Below, piece after piece: positions 1-8,942 of a stretch of DNA of 64,000 nucleotides. Each line of letters starts with the position of its first letter. Position 1 is the stretch's first letter. Source of the DNA: JL08 sp039969355 (GTDB lineage Bacteria > Pseudomonadota > Alphaproteobacteria > Rhodobacterales > Rhodobacteraceae); assembly GCA_039969355.1 (NCBI GenBank), contig JBDVOA010000013.1:1-64000 (forward strand). Reading direction: 5' to 3'. Below the pieces are notes generated by a model, which was not told the DNA's origin, did no database searches, and was given only the letters and a program-made list of their open reading frames with translations. Made by a program: the position numbers and the translations under genes.

Positions 1-77
1 TGTTTTCGCGTTAACCCACTGGTCAGCGCGATGCGCACCGCATCTTGGCGGAATTCGTCTGTCCGTTTCAGTCCCAT
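1..77 (-). mobile_element. IS3-family transposase OrfA, N-terminal fragment (runs off left edge)
   Basis: The minus strand opens with ATG at 77-75 and reads MGLKRTDEFRQDAVRIALTS, the typical start of a small IS3-family OrfA, a helix-turn-helix protein that binds the element ends and is extended into the transposase by frameshifting. A purine-rich AAAGGAG ribosome binding site lies a few bases upstream. The rest of the gene is outside the window, so intactness cannot be judged. It lies about 170 bases from the tRNA-Val gene. Terminal inverted repeats were not identified. Confidence 0.72.
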
Positions 78-244
78 AGTCAGTCTCCTTTGGTGCAGTA
101 AACGCTATCAAAGGAGCGGCATCAAACCGCGACAGGTCCATCTTCAGGATCTGAGTGCATCGGAGGTGCAGCGAACACAAATACACAACACGCATGGATG
201 ATCAAGCGATCCGCGTAGGTGTCCGATACATTGTGCAGAAGGGA

Positions 245-320
<76 letters not shown>

Positions 321-383
321 GACTGTCGCGATGTACCCATTTGGCGAACCCGGTGCAAGGGTATTTGGATCAAAAAATCACTG

Positions 384-962
384 TCACCTTCGCAAGACCT
401 CTTCACGCCCATTCTCAAGCACGTAGACGCAGCCCTGCCCGTTACTCAGCTGGCCCATTTGCGAGAGCTCTAGGCCGAGAACAAGCCCACGCATGACCTG
501 CCCAAGTAGTCCATGTGCAACGATGACGCTTGGTTTGTTCAATTCCGACAGGAAGTCTACGATGCGGGCCTTGAAACGCTCATACCCTTCGCCGCCGGGA
601 GCTACTAGAAATAGCTCTAACGCGGACGATTCCGGCCTGACCAGTGTAGGAAAATCCCGCCGGACATCATCATGCAGCATACCCTGCCAGGCACCCGCGT
701 GCGCCTCTGAGAGACGGGCATCGGTTTGGAATTGCGCGCCCGACAGCGCAATCTGTGCGGTCTCCTGGGCGCGGCCCAATGGTGAAACGTAACAAGGCGG
801 ATATTGGCTCAGAACAGACGCCATCAGAACCGCCTGCTGTCGCGCGTCTGCGCGCCCCTGCTCGGTCAGTTCGGATTCCAACTGGCCTTGAATACGTCGC
901 TCGGCATTCCAATGGGTTTGCCCATGGCGCAGAAACCAGATCTTGGGAAGATGGAGAGTCAC
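384..962 (-). CDS. histidine phosphatase family protein (phosphoglycerate mutase-like)
   Basis: The 192-residue protein starts with the signature FLRHGQTHWNAE near residue 10, where the His is the phospho-acceptor of the RHG superfamily. A second catalytic His lies in VIVAHGLLGQVMRG near residue 150, and the conserved Arg in the SPLGRAQETA block follows family expectation. Members remove phosphate from sugars, nucleotides, cobalamin precursors or small metabolites. Nothing here sets the substrate: the neighbours are tRNA-Val and a glycosyltransferase-like gene, and no cobalamin genes are nearby. It is cytoplasmic and of normal length for a single-domain member. Confidence 0.85.
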   Translation of the reverse strand: MTLHLPKIWFLRHGQTHWNAERRIQGQLESELTEQGRADARQQAVLMASVLSQYPPCYVSPLGRAQETAQIALSGAQFQTDARLSEAHAGAWQGMLHDDVRRDFPTLVRPESSALELFLVAPGGEGYERFKARIVDFLSELNKPSVIVAHGLLGQVMRGLVLGLELSQMGQLSNGQGCVYVLENGREEVLRR

Positions 963-1175
963 GTTACAGTTCTCGTCTTTCTGGGCATTCGATGTTGGAA
1001 TGGTTTAATCGGCCCTGTGGTTCAGCCCCAAAACAACCGCAAAAACAACTTGTAGACCGCTTTATGCGGTGCGCCAGAAACCCGCAACCGCATAGTGCAG
1101 GTCATTTTCTGTGGACCGGTACCTTTGAAAAAATGCCGAAATGCACCAGCCGTCGCCCACATCCGTCAACACATC

Positions 1176-2297
1176 TCATTTTGGTCGAGGAAATGCCGAC
1201 TCCAAGGTTTGTTTGATGCTTTGCTCTTTCGTCAGATTGTCAAAACTTTTTGAATTTCTGCTCCATTTCCACGCCGTAGAGATATCATGACAGTGGATGT
1301 AGGAAAAAGCGCTGATCTTGGAGAGTTGTCTGAGGATCTGGTTTCGCAATCCACCATGAATTGTGTGAACGTCTAATTCACCACGACCCATATAGGAGTC
1401 AGGTCTAAAGCAATATTTCGAACGTGAAACCGGCGAGTCCGGCTGGACCATGTAATGACTGGCATGTGCAACGATCTGATTGTCCTCCGGATAGGTCCAC
1501 CGCCCGTTAAAGGCAACCGTACCCAGTATCGAAGCTTCGGTCTGTCGGAAAACGCTTTTTCCTCCATGGGGCAATACAAGCTCATCAATATCGCAGGCCA
1601 AGACGGAACGCGCCGGTCGCAACCCTCTTGTCGCCGCCAGATTAATCATCGCCGACTGAACAAATAGACAGGCGTGTGGGTTGCGGCAGCTATCAAGTGC
1701 AGGCATGTAGGGAAAGTCGGCCAAAACGACCTTGATTGCGTTGTATCCATTAACTGATCTCAACTCGTCCAGCAGTCCCTCACAGTCATATTGCTCGCTC
1801 CCATTGTCGCACAACAGGACTGCATCAGAGCCGTGGTTGACATGGTGGAAATGCATCCAGTCTTTTATCCACGCAGGGTCGTTGTTTTTGCTGAGCGTAT
1901 AGAGCACGCGTTTTCGGGAGAACGTCGTAGAATCCATCTCGGAAGCAGTTAAGCCGAACTCCTTTTCAAAGAACGCGCAGGTCGCCTGATGCCCCCCGGC
2001 CCCAACTTTTATGTCAATTGTATCAAAAGAATGAAACTGCCCTATTGCCAGTTTTTCGAACGCCAACCCAGCCAGCCGCTCTTTCAAGATGGATGCCAAA
2101 TTGAACAGCGGGGGTGCGAATAGTCGAAATCGGGTTGGTGACAAGGACACAACGTCATAGAAAAGCGTTCTTGAATCAAAACGCTCCCAAAAACTGTCTT
2201 TCAGCACACCGGTTTTCGAAGGAGGCTCGCGACGGGTTGCGGCACCAGAACTCAGTATTGCACCAACAATCACCTCTGTTGAAAATGCATTACCCAT
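1176..2297 (-). CDS. putative glycosyltransferase (GT-A type, Glyco_tranf_2_4-like)
   Basis: A 373-residue cytoplasmic protein without signal peptide. Two stretches fit a GT-A nucleotide-sugar transferase: DNGSEQ at residues 164-169, and CDIDELVLP at 235-243, where Asp236 and Asp238 look like the metal-binding DxD motif seen in families that carry DxDEF/L. No processivity motifs or membrane segments are visible. The gene stands alone between a phosphatase and a GNAT gene, with no polysaccharide cluster around it, so donor and acceptor are unknown. A role in decorating surface glycans is only an inference. The ATG at 2297-2295 is the natural start. Confidence 0.55.
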   Translation of the reverse strand: MGNAFSTEVIVGAILSSGAATRREPPSKTGVLKDSFWERFDSRTLFYDVVSLSPTRFRLFAPPLFNLASILKERLAGLAFEKLAIGQFHSFDTIDIKVGAGGHQATCAFFEKEFGLTASEMDSTTFSRKRVLYTLSKNNDPAWIKDWMHFHHVNHGSDAVLLCDNGSEQYDCEGLLDELRSVNGYNAIKVVLADFPYMPALDSCRNPHACLFVQSAMINLAATRGLRPARSVLACDIDELVLPHGGKSVFRQTEASILGTVAFNGRWTYPEDNQIVAHASHYMVQPDSPVSRSKYCFRPDSYMGRGELDVHTIHGGLRNQILRQLSKISAFSYIHCHDISTAWKWSRNSKSFDNLTKEQSIKQTLESAFPRPK

Positions 2298-2451
2298 TTC
2301 GTCTTTCTCACAGTTTTCGGATGTTGACTACAGACATAAAGTAACGCGCATTAATAACCGCCCCAACCTGTCGCAGAATTGACGGTTGCGACAACTCATA
2401 ACTTACACTGTTAGCTTGTCAATTTTATCCCCGGCGACGTTGGAATTCAGA

Positions 2452-2943
2452 TCAAAGCTGTTTCACAAGTCGGTGAAGCTCTTGCTGGTTTTCCCCGCCG
2501 ACGCTGACCCCTTTCTTGCCGGTCGCGGAGAACCCTTCACGTTCCCAGAAGGCACGTCCTCTGGCATTGATCGTCATCACCGCCAGATACAATTTATCTG
2601 CGCCGGACTGTCTGGCAAGGCGCTCAATATGCGCTAGGAGCACCTTTCCTATACCGGCATTTCGGGCCCATGGGCCGAGGATCATGAATCCAAGATAGGC
2701 ATCTCCCGGATTCGGAAAGCCAAAGGACAATTCGGCAAGCCCGGAAAGCCGGTCATCAATGAATAGACCCAGCCGGTGGCTTTCATCCACATTACAACCT
2801 GGCGGGCCATCAAAAAAGAATGCCCTGGCCTTGTCGGGGCCTGGCGGGCTGCCTTCCGCTGTTTGCCAATAGTCTGGAGACGCGCGATAAAATTCAGTGA
2901 CCTTTTCCAGGTCCACATTGATCTCAAGCGGGCGGATCTGCAT
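2452..2943 (-). CDS. GNAT family N-acetyltransferase
   Basis: The 163-residue protein has the GNAT fold in sequence: an N-terminal strand-helix section, then YLGFMILGPWARNAGIGKVL near residues 82-101, where the R-x-x-G-x-G/A segment binds the acetyl-CoA pyrophosphate. It ends with the AFWEREGFSATGKK block usual for the last strand. The acceptor substrate is unknown. The start lies three bases after the stop of the HU-like gene at 2947, so the two are probably cotranscribed. Confidence 0.8.
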   Translation of the reverse strand: MQIRPLEINVDLEKVTEFYRASPDYWQTAEGSPPGPDKARAFFFDGPPGCNVDESHRLGLFIDDRLSGLAELSFGFPNPGDAYLGFMILGPWARNAGIGKVLLAHIERLARQSGADKLYLAVMTINARGRAFWEREGFSATGKKGVSVGGENQQELHRLVKQL

Positions 2944-2946
2944 CCG

Positions 2947-3345
2947 CTATGCCTTTGGATCAACGTCGCCCTTAGCTGCGATTTGGTCCTCTGAACTCTG
3001 ATCCGGATTCTTATTGTTTTGCCGTAGCCTGCAGATAAATACATTGCCGTTGGGGACATCCTTGCGGCGATTAACCTTGAGCTTGCCAAATGGTTGCAGG
3101 TTAAGTTCTCGGTCCTCGGCAATTGCTTCCCCCAGCACCGCCAGCATCGCCTCGATTACTGGTTTGCAGTCTCTTTTCTTAACGCCTGCGCGATCGGTAA
3201 CAGCGTCAATCAACTCTTTCTTGCGCATCATTGCGCCCGCAACGACAGGCTGGGCTGACTTGACGACGGACGGCGCTGGTCCGCCGGGTATAGCTGTCGC
3301 GTCTGTTGATAATGGTGGACTATTTTTCGTTGGGGGCCTTGCCAT
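2947..3345 (-). CDS. HU/IHF family DNA-binding protein with extended N-terminus
   Basis: After about 38 Pro/Ala/Ser-rich residues, the protein contains an HU-type domain: MRKKELIDAVTDRAGVKKRD at the start of the helical dimer body and FGKLKVNRRKDVPNG at the beginning of the DNA-binding arm. Total length is 132 residues against about 90 for a classical HU, because of the N-terminal tail and a short charged C-terminus. The arm lacks the usual long Arg/Pro-rich tip, so its binding mode may differ from typical HU. It lies just downstream of lon on the same strand, with a terminator in between. Confidence 0.8.
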   Translation of the reverse strand: MARPPTKNSPPLSTDATAIPGGPAPSVVKSAQPVVAGAMMRKKELIDAVTDRAGVKKRDCKPVIEAMLAVLGEAIAEDRELNLQPFGKLKVNRRKDVPNGNVFICRLRQNNKNPDQSSEDQIAAKGDVDPKA

Positions 3346-3449
3346 CCTGTTCCGTCTCTTTCTTTTCGAGAATTGTATTACGCTAGCTTGAACTTACGTC
3401 GGATGCCAGCACCGCCTGCGTTGGACTTGGCCAAGCGACTGCGTTCGGC

Positions 3450-3479
3450 AAAAAAAAGGAGCACTCATTTGAATGCCCC
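3450..3479 (-). terminator. Rho-independent terminator of lon
   Basis: On the minus strand GGGGCATTC and GAGTGCTCC form a nine-pair stem (two G-U pairs) with an AAAT loop, followed directly by eight T residues. It lies about 30 bases past the lon stop codon and before the HU gene. Confidence 0.8.
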
Positions 3480-3508
3480 CATTTTCAACTTAGTAATTTT
3501 CAACGGCG

Positions 3509-5923
3509 TCAATGCGCCGTTGGATTATCTGACGGTGCAGCATTACGCGCGGCCAAGGCCGCAGCCGCCGCAGCTTCTTCTGCTGCCTGATCCCACTCAA
3601 CCGGTTCTGGCTCGCTCTTCAGCGCATGCTTAAGTACGTCTGAAACGTGGGACACTGGAATGATCTCAAGACCTTCTTTTACATTGTCGGGAATCTCGAC
3701 CAGATCCTTCTCATTCTCTTGCGGAATAAGGACCGTCGTGATCCCGCCGCGCAATGCCGCCAGCAGCTTTTCCTTCAATCCGCCGATTGGCATGGCGTTT
3801 CCACGTAAGGAAACCTCACCGGTCATTGCAATGTCCTTGCGTACCGGAATGCCTGTCAGCACGGAAACGATGGACGTCACCATGGCGAGGCCGGCGCTTG
3901 GCCCGTCCTTAGGGGTCGCCCCGTCTGGTACGTGGACGTGAATATCAATCGTATCAAACACCGGCGGTTTTACTCCAATCTTTGGGCTAATCGAACGCAC
4001 ATAAGAACTTGCCGCGTCAATGCTTTCTTTCATTACATCGCCCAGCTTGCCGGTGGTTTTCATTCGCCCTTTGCCGGGCAGGCGTAACGCTTCAATAGAC
4101 AAAAGTTCGCCGCCCACGGACGTATAGGCAAGTCCGGTAACCACGCCGACTTGATCCTCCTGTTCAGCCAGTCCGTAGCGGAATTTCTTCACGCCCAGGA
4201 AATCATCAATATTTTCAGCCGTCACAGTTACATTGTCCGCCTGCTTTTTGATGATTTTGGTTAGAGCTTTGCGGGCGATTTTGGCAATATCCCGTTCAAG
4301 GTTCCGCACACCTGCTTCGCGCGTATAGGTTCGAATGATCTCGGTCAGCGCTGAGTCGTCAATGCTGAATTCTTTCGCTTTCAGCCCATGGTTTTTGATC
4401 TGCTTGCCTACGAGATGCTGCTTGGCAATCTCACGCTTTTCATCTTCAGTGTAACCCGACAATGGAATTATCTCCATCCGGTCCAGCAACGGGCTCGGCA
4501 TATTGTAGCTATTCGATGTGGTCAGGAACATTACATTACTGAGGTCATATTCAACCTCAAGGTAATGATCGACAAAAGTCGAATTCTGTTCCGGGTCAAG
4601 TACCTCAAGCATGGCCGATGCAGGATCGCCCCTGAAATCCTGACCCATCTTGTCGATTTCATCCAGCAATATCAGAGGGTTGGTCGTTTTAGCCTTCTTA
4701 AGCGCCTGAATGATCTTGCCGGGCATGGACCCAATATAGGTCCGACGATGACCGCGTATCTCAGATTCGTCCCGCACACCGCCCAACGAAATGCGGATGA
4801 ACTCGCGCCCGGTTGCCTTTGCAACCGATTTGCCAAGTGATGTCTTGCCCACACCAGGCGGGCCAACCAGACACATGATCGGGCCTTTCATCTTGCTGCT
4901 GCGCTGTTGCACCGCAAGATATTCCACAATCCGTTCCTTAACTTTCTCAAGGCCGTAGTGGTCGTCGTCCAGTACTTTTTGCGCGCGGCCAAGGTCCTTT
5001 TTCACGCGGGATTTCACACCCCATGGAATCGACAACATCCAGTCGAGATAGTTACGCACGACTGTGGCTTCAGCCGACATCGGTGACATGTTCTTGAGTT
5101 TCTTGATTTCGGCCTCGGCCTTTTCTCGAGCCTCTTTGCTGAATTTGGTTTCGGCGATCTTGGCTTCGAGTTCGGCAACCTCGTTCTTGCCCTCTTCACC
5201 GTCACCCAACTCTTGCTGAATGGCCTTCATCTGCTCATTCAGATAGTATTCGCGCTGGGTCCGCTCCATCTGAGACTTAACGCGGGTCTTGATCTTTTTC
5301 TCGACTTGCAACACAGACATTTCGCCCTGCATCAACCCATAGACCTTTTCCAGACGCTCAGAAACGCTCAACGTTTCCAACAACTCCTGCTTCTGGTTGA
5401 CTTCAATGCCCAAATGCCCCGCCACAAGGTCGGCCAATTTGGCCGGTTCAGTGCTTTCATCAACCGCGACAAGCGCCTCTTCGGGCACATTTTTCTTTAC
5501 CTTAGAGTAACGTGTAAATTCGTCCGCAACGGTGCGGATCAGCGCCTCGGTGATGCTCACATCACCCGGCATTTCGGTCAGATACTCGGCACGGGCCTCA
5601 AAGAAATTGTCATTTTCAAGGTAATCAGTAATGCGCACACGCGCCTGCCCTTCGACAAGCACCTTGACAGTACCATCGGGTAATTTGAGCAATTGCAGCA
5701 CATTGGCCAGAACACCGGCCTTGTATATTCCTGCTACTTCTGGATCGTCATCTGACGGATCGATCTGGCTCGACAGCAGAATCTGCTTGTCGTCCGCCAT
5801 TACCTCCTCCAGCGCCCGCACTGACTTTTCACGGCCAACGAAAAGCGGCACGATCATGTGTGGAAAAACCACGATATCACGCAATGGCAACACAGGGTAA
5901 GAGGCGTTCAGAGGCTCTTGCAT
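3509..5923 (-). CDS. lon: ATP-dependent protease Lon
   Basis: An 804-residue Lon of normal size. The N-terminal substrate domain begins PVLPLRDIVVFPHMIVPLFV. The AAA+ module has Walker A GPPGVGKTS and Walker B LILLDEIDKM. The C-terminal protease domain has the dyad Ser676 (in KDGPSAG) and Lys719 (in GGLKEK). It degrades misfolded and short-lived regulatory proteins in the cytoplasm. The start chosen is ATG 5923-5921, preceded by AAAGGA at a good distance; an upstream in-frame extension lacks homology. A heat-shock-like promoter lies about 80 bases upstream. The C-terminal tail is Ala/Glu-rich, as often in this group. Confidence 0.97.
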   Translation of the reverse strand: MQEPLNASYPVLPLRDIVVFPHMIVPLFVGREKSVRALEEVMADDKQILLSSQIDPSDDDPEVAGIYKAGVLANVLQLLKLPDGTVKVLVEGQARVRITDYLENDNFFEARAEYLTEMPGDVSITEALIRTVADEFTRYSKVKKNVPEEALVAVDESTEPAKLADLVAGHLGIEVNQKQELLETLSVSERLEKVYGLMQGEMSVLQVEKKIKTRVKSQMERTQREYYLNEQMKAIQQELGDGEEGKNEVAELEAKIAETKFSKEAREKAEAEIKKLKNMSPMSAEATVVRNYLDWMLSIPWGVKSRVKKDLGRAQKVLDDDHYGLEKVKERIVEYLAVQQRSSKMKGPIMCLVGPPGVGKTSLGKSVAKATGREFIRISLGGVRDESEIRGHRRTYIGSMPGKIIQALKKAKTTNPLILLDEIDKMGQDFRGDPASAMLEVLDPEQNSTFVDHYLEVEYDLSNVMFLTTSNSYNMPSPLLDRMEIIPLSGYTEDEKREIAKQHLVGKQIKNHGLKAKEFSIDDSALTEIIRTYTREAGVRNLERDIAKIARKALTKIIKKQADNVTVTAENIDDFLGVKKFRYGLAEQEDQVGVVTGLAYTSVGGELLSIEALRLPGKGRMKTTGKLGDVMKESIDAASSYVRSISPKIGVKPPVFDTIDIHVHVPDGATPKDGPSAGLAMVTSIVSVLTGIPVRKDIAMTGEVSLRGNAMPIGGLKEKLLAALRGGITTVLIPQENEKDLVEIPDNVKEGLEIIPVSHVSDVLKHALKSEPEPVEWDQAAEEAAAAAALAARNAAPSDNPTAH

Positions 5924-6004
5924 TCTCAATCCTTTATTTTGGCAAGATGGCACTGGCCCCACATTCGCGGCAACACTTGTCCATCTCCGGTCTGGATCAA
6001 TAAA

Positions 6005-6031
6005 GTGGGGCCCGGCCCCACCCTTTTCAAC
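6005..6031 (-). promoter_or_regulatory. candidate sigma-32 (RpoH) promoter of lon
   Basis: On the minus strand GTTGAA (6031-6026) and CCCCACTTTA (starting at 6010) are separated by 15 bases, close to the RpoH pattern CTTGAA-N13/17-CCCCATNTA. This would give a leader of roughly 75 bases before the lon ATG. Lon is a classical heat-shock gene, which supports the reading. The stretch also contains the palindrome GTGGGGCCcGGCCCCAC, which might be a protein site instead. Confidence 0.5.
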
Positions 6032-6179
6032 CACACGTTTCGTTGATTTGTTCCAGCGTGACGTCGCCGCGCAATGATTGCAAGACGCGAACCGTCGGTT
6101 CTGCGCAAATTTCCGTAAAATTCGTGGCCAGGTTGATTTTTCGGCGCAAACCTTAACGCGGTTCGCGGCTTAATCAGAA

Positions 6180-6216
6180 AACAGGCAAATCTACAAACAT
6201 CCGAGATTTGCCTGTT
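6180..6216 (-). terminator. terminator downstream of cytochrome c' gene
   Basis: AACAGGCAAATCT and AGATTTGCCTGTT form a perfect 13-pair stem with an 11-base loop. In the minus direction it continues as TTTTCT, so it probably ends the cytochrome c' transcript about 50 bases after its stop codon. Confidence 0.65.
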
Positions 6217-6266
6217 ATTCCTACATCAGCGGGTGCCGACGATCGCCGGCATCGATTGTGCAAATG

Positions 6267-6746
6267 CTAGTTTTGCGGCTTGCGATACGCTTTGTGGCAT
6301 GCGCCGCAGGCTTGACCGACGGGTCCCATCGCCCCTTGCAACGCTGCAAGATCCGTACCCGCCGCTGCATCCAGTGCGGTGACGGCATCCGTCAACGCCT
6401 TGGCCTTCGTCGCAATATCAGGATATTTTTCCCATATGGCAGGCAAAGCGCGCGTGCCCTCTATCGTAGGTGTATCGGATCCTTGGGGCCACAATGTCGA
6501 CTGATCGATGGATACCAATGCCAACAAGTTTCCTGCCGACTTTGATGCAGCTTCAGCGTCATAAGGCACGCTGGTCTTCGCCATTTCGCCCAATTGACCA
6601 AGGTTATAGCTATAGAGTTGCATCACCGCCTGTCGCGCCTTGACCGCCGCTTCAATGCTCTTGTCTGCGTGGCCATCCGCCAATGCTGCGCCTGCGGCCA
6701 AGCTGATAGAAGTAGCTATGACCGCCAGTTTCTTGGAAAATTTCAT
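6267..6746 (-). CDS. cytochrome c' (periplasmic, class II c-type)
   Basis: The 159-residue precursor has a signal peptide (MKFSKKLAVIATSISLAAGA, cleavage likely after ALA near residue 23). Its single haem motif CGACH at residues 147-151 is very close to the C-terminus, which is diagnostic for class II cytochromes c with a four-helix bundle. Cytochromes c' bind NO and CO at five-coordinate haem and are linked to NO tolerance and electron transfer. The final residues AYR after the haem motif also fit. It is divergent from a LysR gene with 91 bases between, so that regulator is a plausible but untested partner. The ccmH and ccmF genes lie elsewhere in this window. Confidence 0.88.
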   Translation of the reverse strand: MKFSKKLAVIATSISLAAGAALADGHADKSIEAAVKARQAVMQLYSYNLGQLGEMAKTSVPYDAEAASKSAGNLLALVSIDQSTLWPQGSDTPTIEGTRALPAIWEKYPDIATKAKALTDAVTALDAAAGTDLAALQGAMGPVGQACGACHKAYRKPQN

Positions 6747-6837
6747 GTGCGTCTTCTCCGATTAAGAAATGTATTCAAAGTTTAGCTCATCAAAAATAAC
6801 ATACCACTTCTCATTTTTGTTTGTTATCTGTGAAAAT

Positions 6838-7713
6838 ATGCACAGACAGAATTGGGACGACCTGCGATTTGTTCTAGCGGTGGCTGAAGCCGGGTCAGTC
6901 AGCGCAGCAGCGCGGCAGCTGGGCGTTAACCACGCAACAGTTCTGCGCCGAATTGCGGCATTTGAAGACCGCAATGGCGCGCCTCTCTTCATAAAATCCG
7001 CGCGCGGTTACAGCATTCCCGCTGACCGGGTCGCTGTCACTGAGATGCTGAAATCCGTGCGCGAGGCGGTGATTTCGGTCGATCGCGCTCTGCGAGGCAC
7101 GCAGACGTTGCTGTCGGGATCGGTCAGGATCACTTCGACCGACAGCCTCTGTCAGGTGGTCTTGCCCGAGATCTTGTCCAACATTCAGTGCGAACATCCG
7201 GATCTGGATCTGTCGCTTCTAAGCTCGAACAGCCACCTGGATCTGGAACGCCTGTCTGCGGACATCACCGTCCGGCCGGCGCAAAAACTCCAGGACGGCC
7301 TGATTGGCGCGATGGCAGGCGTGTTGCCATTCGCCATTTACGATGACGGAAAGGCACGTCAAAATTGGCTTCGGCTAAGCGGCCCGCTTGCTCTCTCCCT
7401 ACCCGCACAATGGATGGACAAAGCGGTCCCCTCAGCTCAGATCGTACAAGGGGGAGACAGTTTCATGGTACTGCGGGAAATGGCTGCACATGGACAGGGA
7501 AAGGCCCTGTTGCCCTGTTTGGTCGGAGACTCTGATTCTCGCCTGAAAAGGCTGCCCGACAGCCCAACTGATCTATCAGTGCCCATTTGGGTGGCCAGTC
7601 AAGCGGATCTGGCCGATACGGCACGCTTTCGCGTGGTGCGATCGCTTCTGGTCGAGGCATTGCCATCCGTGTTGTCCGGTTCCGACATCCCGCAGCCACA
7701 ACATCCAGATTGA
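6838..7713 (+). CDS. LysR family transcriptional regulator
   Basis: The 291-residue protein begins WDDLRFVLAVAEAGSVSAAA, the winged HTH of LysR proteins, continuing through NHATVLRRIAAFEDR. The remainder is a periplasmic-binding-protein-like effector domain, though the C-terminal half is short and weakly conserved. The ATG at 6838 was chosen because the HTH begins right after it; the in-frame extension from 6769 covers the promoter region. It is divergent from the cytochrome c' gene and convergent with tgt, ending only five bases from the tgt stop. The effector is unknown. Confidence 0.85.
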   Translation: MHRQNWDDLRFVLAVAEAGSVSAAARQLGVNHATVLRRIAAFEDRNGAPLFIKSARGYSIPADRVAVTEMLKSVREAVISVDRALRGTQTLLSGSVRITSTDSLCQVVLPEILSNIQCEHPDLDLSLLSSNSHLDLERLSADITVRPAQKLQDGLIGAMAGVLPFAIYDDGKARQNWLRLSGPLALSLPAQWMDKAVPSAQIVQGGDSFMVLREMAAHGQGKALLPCLVGDSDSRLKRLPDSPTDLSVPIWVASQADLADTARFRVVRSLLVEALPSVLSGSDIPQPQHPD

Positions 7714-7718
7714 CATCT

Positions 7719-8846
7719 TCATACCGGTTCAATGTCACCCTGCGCACGGTTTTGATGAAACTCAGCCTGCCATGCCTCAAAGGTCCCAGCGGCAATAGCC
7801 TGCCGAATACCCTGCATAAGCTCTTGATAATAATGCAGGTTATGCCAGGTCAACAGCATCGAACTGATGATTTCCTGACTGCGGAATACATGGTGCAGAT
7901 AGGCGCGACTGTAGTTGGAACAGGCCGGACAGGTGCACGCTTCGTCCAGCGGGCGTGGATCGTCCTGATGGCGGGCGTTCTTGATGTTCACGACGCCATG
8001 GCGAGTAAAGACCTGACCCGTCCGGCCCGAGCGTGAGGGCAGAACACAGTCCATCATGTCGATGCCACGCGCCACCGCCCCAACGATGTCATCCGGCTTA
8101 CCGACGCCCATCAGATAGCGTGGCTTGTCCTGCGGCAGCATATCCGGCGCATACTCCAAAACGTCAAACATCATCTGCTGACCCTCGCCCACAGCTAGTC
8201 CGCCTACCGCATAACCATCAAAGCTGATTTCCGTTAGTTTTCCTGCACTTTCAGCGCGTTGTTCATGGAAGACCGAGCCCTGCTGAATGCCAAACAACGC
8301 ATGGCCGGGGCGATCCCCAAAGGCATGGCGCGACCGCTCTGCCCACCGCATCGACAGACGCATACTCTCGACGCTTTCCTTTTCCGTACAGGGAAACGGC
8401 GTGCATTCGTCAAAGCACATCACAATGTCCGAGCCCAAAAGCGCCTGTATCTCCATCGACCGCTCGGGCGTGATCTCGTGTTTGGAACCATCGATGTGGG
8501 ATTTGAACGTCACACCCTTTTCGCCCAACTTGCGCAGTCCCGAAAGGCTCATCACCTGAAAACCACCCGAGTCCGTCAGGATTGGCTTGTCCCAGTTCAT
8601 GAACCGGTGCAGCCCGCCCAGCCGATCAATCCGCTCTGCCGTCGGGCGCAGCATCAGATGATAGGTATTGCCGAGCAGGATATCCGCCCCGGTCGCCGCA
8701 ACACTTTCCGGCATCATCGCCTTCACAGTCGCCGCCGTGCCCACCGGCATGAACGCAGGCGTGCGGATTTCACCGCGCGGGGTTGAGATCACACCACTGC
8801 GCGCCTTGCCATCACGGGCCTTGAGATCAAAGGAAAACGGGTTCAT
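7719..8846 (-). CDS. tgt: queuine tRNA-ribosyltransferase
   Basis: This 375-residue TGT exchanges guanine 34 for preQ1 in tRNAs with GUN anticodons, the first tRNA-bound step of queuosine synthesis. Visible motifs are DSGGFQVMSLSGLRK, the GIQQGSVF region, the nucleophilic Asp in GIDMMDCVLPSRSGR, and the zinc site CTCPACSNYSRAYLHH near residues 305-320. The start is ATG 8846-8844 (MNPFSFDLKARDG). A longer reading to 9293 would overlap the divergent pentapeptide gene and is not supported. No other queuosine genes are adjacent. Confidence 0.96.
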   Translation of the reverse strand: MNPFSFDLKARDGKARSGVISTPRGEIRTPAFMPVGTAATVKAMMPESVAATGADILLGNTYHLMLRPTAERIDRLGGLHRFMNWDKPILTDSGGFQVMSLSGLRKLGEKGVTFKSHIDGSKHEITPERSMEIQALLGSDIVMCFDECTPFPCTEKESVESMRLSMRWAERSRHAFGDRPGHALFGIQQGSVFHEQRAESAGKLTEISFDGYAVGGLAVGEGQQMMFDVLEYAPDMLPQDKPRYLMGVGKPDDIVGAVARGIDMMDCVLPSRSGRTGQVFTRHGVVNIKNARHQDDPRPLDEACTCPACSNYSRAYLHHVFRSQEIISSMLLTWHNLHYYQELMQGIRQAIAAGTFEAWQAEFHQNRAQGDIEPV

Positions 8847-8942
8847 CGCCCCCCTTTGCCCGAAACCTTGGTTAAGGCCAAGCCCCTTGATCGGTTTCGC
8901 ACCCTGCCCCATGCTGAGACCATTCAAAGCCAAGGCCTTTTC

